DNA of 64,000 nucleotides from assembly GCF_900109455.1 (NCBI RefSeq), contig NZ_FOAG01000009.1, positions 62,001 to 126,000 of the forward strand. The letters run 5' to 3'. Under the pieces are notes generated by a model. It ran no database searches. It was not told the origin of the DNA and saw only the letters and a program-made list of their open reading frames with translations. The position numbers were made by a program, and so were the translations under genes. This document shows, piece after piece, positions 61,080 to 64,000 of this stretch (position 1 is its first letter; each line of letters starts with the position of its first letter). The stretch comes from Roseovarius azorensis (GTDB taxonomy: Bacteria; Pseudomonadota; Alphaproteobacteria; Rhodobacterales; Rhodobacteraceae).

Positions 61080-63764
61080 TCATTGCGCGGCCATCCGGTT
61101 TGCGACCGGCAGGCTCACCCGGAACGCCGCCCCGGCCTGCCCCGGAAGATAGCTGACAGAGCCGCCAAGCCGCGTCATGATCTCGCGGCAGATCGCCAGT
61201 CCCAGCCCCGCGCCCCCGGCCTTGGTCTCGCCGATACGCGAGAATTTCTCGAAGATGACCGCCTGTTTCTCGGGCGGGATTCCCGATCCGTTATCGGTGA
61301 AATCAATCACCAGATACCCGCCGCTCTGACGAGTGCGGATGGTCAGGACCGGCGGCCTGCCGTCACAGTATTTGCGCGCATTGGCGATCAGGTTGATGAA
61401 CACCTGCGCCAGCCGGTCCAGATCGGTGGTCAGTGCCACCGCCTCGGCGGCCCGGTCGCGCTCGACCCGCAGATCGCCGCCCTGCACGCCTGCCGCCCGC
61501 TCGGCCCGATCCAGCAGATCGCTCAGCAGGCCGGTCTGCGAATTCAGCACCACCTGCCCGTTCTCCAGCACGCTCAGATCCAGCAGATCGTCCAGCAGCC
61601 GCGTCAACCGCACCGCCTCGTCATGGATGATCGAGGCATATTTGCTCTGCTCCTCGGGCGTCAGGTCGCCGGTATCGCGCAGGATCTCGGAAAACGCCCG
61701 GATCGAGGTCATCGGCGTGCGCAGCTCGTGACTGATCTGACTGAGGAACCCGTCCTTTTGCACCGAAATCTGCGTCAGCTTCTCGTTGGCCTGCCTGAGC
61801 TGCCGCGCGGTGCGCGCCAGTTCCTGCGATTTCGCCTCAAGCTGGCTGGAATATTCCATGATCTGCGCGGTCTCGTCCGCCACCGCCATCAGATCCTCGA
61901 CCGACACCGCCGCGCCGCCGACGATCTGCCCGATCATCGCATGCGCCGTGGCCGCCCCGACCGAGCCGGACAGCACGCGCTCCAGCTCCTGCAGGAAATC
62001 GGGGCTGGGTTCCGGCAGATACCCCACCAGCCCCTGCCGTCGTGCCGCACGTTCGAACAGCGCCTGCGCCTCGCGCGCGCCCAGGATGCGCTGCGACATG
62101 ATCAGCAGATCCTCGCTCTGCGCCATGCCTCCGGCCCAGCCGCCGGGGGTCGGGGAATGCTCGAACACATTGACGAACTGCGCCCCCTGAAGCCGCTCGA
62201 TCGGCTGCGGAAAACTCAGCAGAGAGCACAGCACAAACGCACCCGTGTTTAGCAGCATGGACCACATCAGCGCATGCATCACCGGGTCCATCCCCTCGGC
62301 CCCGAACAGTGCGCGCGGCCTGAGCCAGCCAATCCCCCACAGCCCGTTGTCAAACACCGCCTGCGGCAGCACCACGGAGGGTCCGAAACTGGGCAGAAAG
62401 AGACAATAGAGCCAGACCACAAAGCCCAGCCCCAGCCCCGCCAGCGCGCCGGTGCGCGTCGCTCCGCGCCAGAACAGCCCCCCCATCAGCGAGGGCAGGA
62501 ACTGCGCCACCCCGACAAAGGAAATCAGCCCGATCGCGGCCAGCGCGGTGCCGCTGCCCGACAGGCGAAAATAGAGATAGCCAAGGAACACGATCCCCGC
62601 GATGCTCAGCCGCCGCGCGAGCAGCGCCACATGCCGCACGTCCCCCGACACCACCGCGGCACCACCGCTCAGATGCAGCCAGATCGGCATCACCATATGG
62701 TTCGACACCATGGTCGAAAGCGCTATCGCGGCGACGATCACCATCGAGGTGGCGCTGGAAAACCCGCCCAGAAAGGACAGGATCGCCAGCCCGTCGCGCC
62801 CGTCCATCAGCGGCAGCGTCAGCACGAAAAGGTCCGGGTTGGCCCCCGACGGCATCAGATCCAGCCCCACCGCCGCGATCGGCACCACAAAGAGGCTCAT
62901 CAGCATCAGATAGGTCGGAAACGCCCAGGCTGCGGTGCGCAGGTGGTCCTCGTCCTCGTTCTCGACCACCATCACCTGAAACATCCGAGGCAGGCACAGG
63001 AACGCCATCGCCGACAGCATCGTCAGCCCGACCCAGCGGCTGCCCGTCACCTCGAACCGGGATATCTCGGATGCTTCGATCCGCGCCAGCGTCTCGGCCA
63101 CACCGCCCGACAGCCCCCAGACCACGAACACCCCCACCGCCAGCAGCGCAAACAGCTTGACCACCGCCTCGACCGCAATCGCCATGACAACGCCGTGATG
63201 CCGCTCGTTGGCGTCAAGATTGCGGGTGCCGAAGAGAATGGTGAAAACCGTCAGCCCCATCGCCACCCAGAGCGCGGTGGACTGCATGTCGGGCAGCGTC
63301 GTGGCCTCCGGGTCGGTCTCGGCAAAGGCGGCGAACGACAGCGTCACCGATTGCAGTTGCAGCGCGATATAGGGCGTGGCCCCGATCACCGCCAGGACGG
63401 TGACAAACACCGCCAGCAGGTTCGACTTGCCATAGCGCGACGAGATCAGATCGGCGATCGAGGTAATCCGCTGGCTGCGTCCCACCCGCACCATCTTGCG
63501 CAGCGTCCACCACCAGCCGATCATCACCAGCGTCGGCCCCAGATAGATCGTCACGAATTCGAGCCCCGAGCGCGCGGCAAAACCGACCGCGCCATAAAAG
63601 GTCCAGGCGGTGCAGTAGATCGACAGCGACAGCGTGTAGACATAGGGCGACCGCAGCCAGCTTCCCCGCCCCCTGAGCGCCGCGCGATCCGCGGCAAAGG
63701 CCACGGCAAACAGGAACACGACGTAGAGAACACAGACCAGAATCAGCGCGTTGAGGATCGACAT
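61080..63764 (-). CDS. Sodium/solute symporter-histidine kinase fusion (CbrA-like)
   Basis: 894 residues. Residues 1-500 are a sodium:solute symporter (SSS) fold with about 13 membrane spans (SLSIYCTAWTFYGAVGFAARSG is the family start). A cytoplasmic linker leads to the kinase: His near 677 in SQISHELRTPMTSIRAFSEIL, then NLIANARKYCDG, DNGSGIPPEK and GGAGLGLAICREI. There is no receiver domain. Such proteins link nutrient uptake or sensing to a response regulator; the regulator is not in view. A small membrane protein gene ends exactly before the ATG (TGA then ATG), and GGAGG gives the ribosome-binding site. Confidence 0.92.
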   Translation of the reverse strand: MSILNALILVCVLYVVFLFAVAFAADRAALRGRGSWLRSPYVYTLSLSIYCTAWTFYGAVGFAARSGLEFVTIYLGPTLVMIGWWWTLRKMVRVGRSQRITSIADLISSRYGKSNLLAVFVTVLAVIGATPYIALQLQSVTLSFAAFAETDPEATTLPDMQSTALWVAMGLTVFTILFGTRNLDANERHHGVVMAIAVEAVVKLFALLAVGVFVVWGLSGGVAETLARIEASEISRFEVTGSRWVGLTMLSAMAFLCLPRMFQVMVVENEDEDHLRTAAWAFPTYLMLMSLFVVPIAAVGLDLMPSGANPDLFVLTLPLMDGRDGLAILSFLGGFSSATSMVIVAAIALSTMVSNHMVMPIWLHLSGGAAVVSGDVRHVALLARRLSIAGIVFLGYLYFRLSGSGTALAAIGLISFVGVAQFLPSLMGGLFWRGATRTGALAGLGLGFVVWLYCLFLPSFGPSVVLPQAVFDNGLWGIGWLRPRALFGAEGMDPVMHALMWSMLLNTGAFVLCSLLSFPQPIERLQGAQFVNVFEHSPTPGGWAGGMAQSEDLLIMSQRILGAREAQALFERAARRQGLVGYLPEPSPDFLQELERVLSGSVGAATAHAMIGQIVGGAAVSVEDLMAVADETAQIMEYSSQLEAKSQELARTARQLRQANEKLTQISVQKDGFLSQISHELRTPMTSIRAFSEILRDTGDLTPEEQSKYASIIHDEAVRLTRLLDDLLDLSVLENGQVVLNSQTGLLSDLLDRAERAAGVQGGDLRVERDRAAEAVALTTDLDRLAQVFINLIANARKYCDGRPPVLTIRTRQSGGYLVIDFTDNGSGIPPEKQAVIFEKFSRIGETKAGGAGLGLAICREIMTRLGGSVSYLPGQAGAAFRVSLPVANRMAAQ

Positions 63765-64000
63765 TCATGCCTCCTCCGCCACCGGCGGCGCAGCCTCCGA
63801 CTCGCTCGCGCGCAGATGCCGCGAGATCACACCGGAAATCACCGACAGCGCGATCCACAGACCGAAGATGTAGAACATCACGCCGTTCGTGCCGATCGCC
63901 CCGTCCGCGCCCCGCCACAGCAGCGGAATACAGAACAGGACAGCGCCCGCAATCGGCAAGAGCCGCGCCGCATCGGCCAGACGGCGGCGGCGATAGCTGC
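63765..64000 (-). CDS. Small membrane protein upstream of the symporter-kinase (start outside window)
   Basis: At least 78 codons; the frame stays open to the window edge, so the start lies beyond position 64000. The visible part: basic SYRRRRLADAARL, a hydrophobic segment LPIAGAVLFCIPLLW, a second VMFYIFGLWIALSVISGVIS, then RHLRASESEAAPPVAEEA. This suggests two membrane spans and a cytoplasmic tail. Directly abuts the symporter-kinase, so a functional tie is likely. Family not recognised. Confidence 0.65.
   Translation of the reverse strand, partial: SYRRRRLADAARLLPIAGAVLFCIPLLWRGADGAIGTNGVMFYIFGLWIALSVISGVISRHLRASESEAAPPVAEEA

Overview
The window looks like a chromosomal stretch of a high-GC marine alphaproteobacterium of the Roseobacter group (Rhodobacteraceae sensu lato). 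This is inferred from the gene families and their order (ihfB-lapA-trpF-hypothetical-trpB; recA close to a CckA-type hybrid kinase; cyclophilin pair beside pgk), from alphaproteobacterial regulatory motifs (a GTTC-N7-GTTC LexA box, TTAA-N7-TTAA CtrA boxes), and from several small families common in that group (DUF6356, DUF2312, DUF1330, DUF4336). No species can be named from sequence alone.

Layout. 1-1.8 kb: minus-strand operon ihfB, lapA-like, trpF, small hypothetical gene, trpB (cut by the window edge), with four abutting perfect palindromes in the hypothetical-trpB junction. 2-12 kb: nucleoside hydrolase plus GNAT acetyltransferase, selO, a membrane protein, an EEP-family nuclease/phosphatase, a DEAD-box-type helicase with a DEGD motif, DUF3179 and DUF4336 proteins, two cyclophilins and pgk. 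12-18.5 kb: two tRNA-Asp, tRNA-Val, universal stress protein with SulP transporter, AraC regulator, orphan Tat-exported solute-binding protein, lytic transglycosylase. 18.7-32.5 kb: housekeeping genes ssb, typA, alaS, recA, cckA, rsmB, guaB, yidD, rnpA, rpmH, with a sulfotransferase-like gene beside recA. 32.7-46 kb: TVP38 protein with flavin disulfide oxidoreductase and a histidine kinase, tRNA-Arg, XRE-cupin regulator, acyl-CoA ligase, DsbA/FrnE protein, MFS exporter, icd, Lrp regulator, SMR protein, Fur/Mur, CDF transporter, EamA transporter.

46.4-55.4 kb holds the most unusual locus: a tightly packed, mostly overlapping set of eight plus-strand genes encoding a Ser/Thr kinase, an FHA-domain protein, a PP2C phosphatase, three different P-loop GTPases (one a 736-residue dynamin-like protein), a short protein that may resemble Roadblock/LC7, and an unrecognised 266-residue protein. 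All the parts of a phospho-threonine relay are present with intact catalytic residues, but no type VI secretion structural genes lie nearby. I infer a phosphorylation-controlled membrane-remodelling or GTPase-switch system.

55.4-64 kb: tRNA-Thr, a sulfotransferase-like hypothetical, DUF2312, a small membrane protein, a FadB-like two-domain protein with eroded active sites, a DksA-type zinc-finger protein, a FliM-type flagellar switch protein under a likely CtrA site, and a symporter-histidine kinase fusion with a small upstream membrane protein running off the window.
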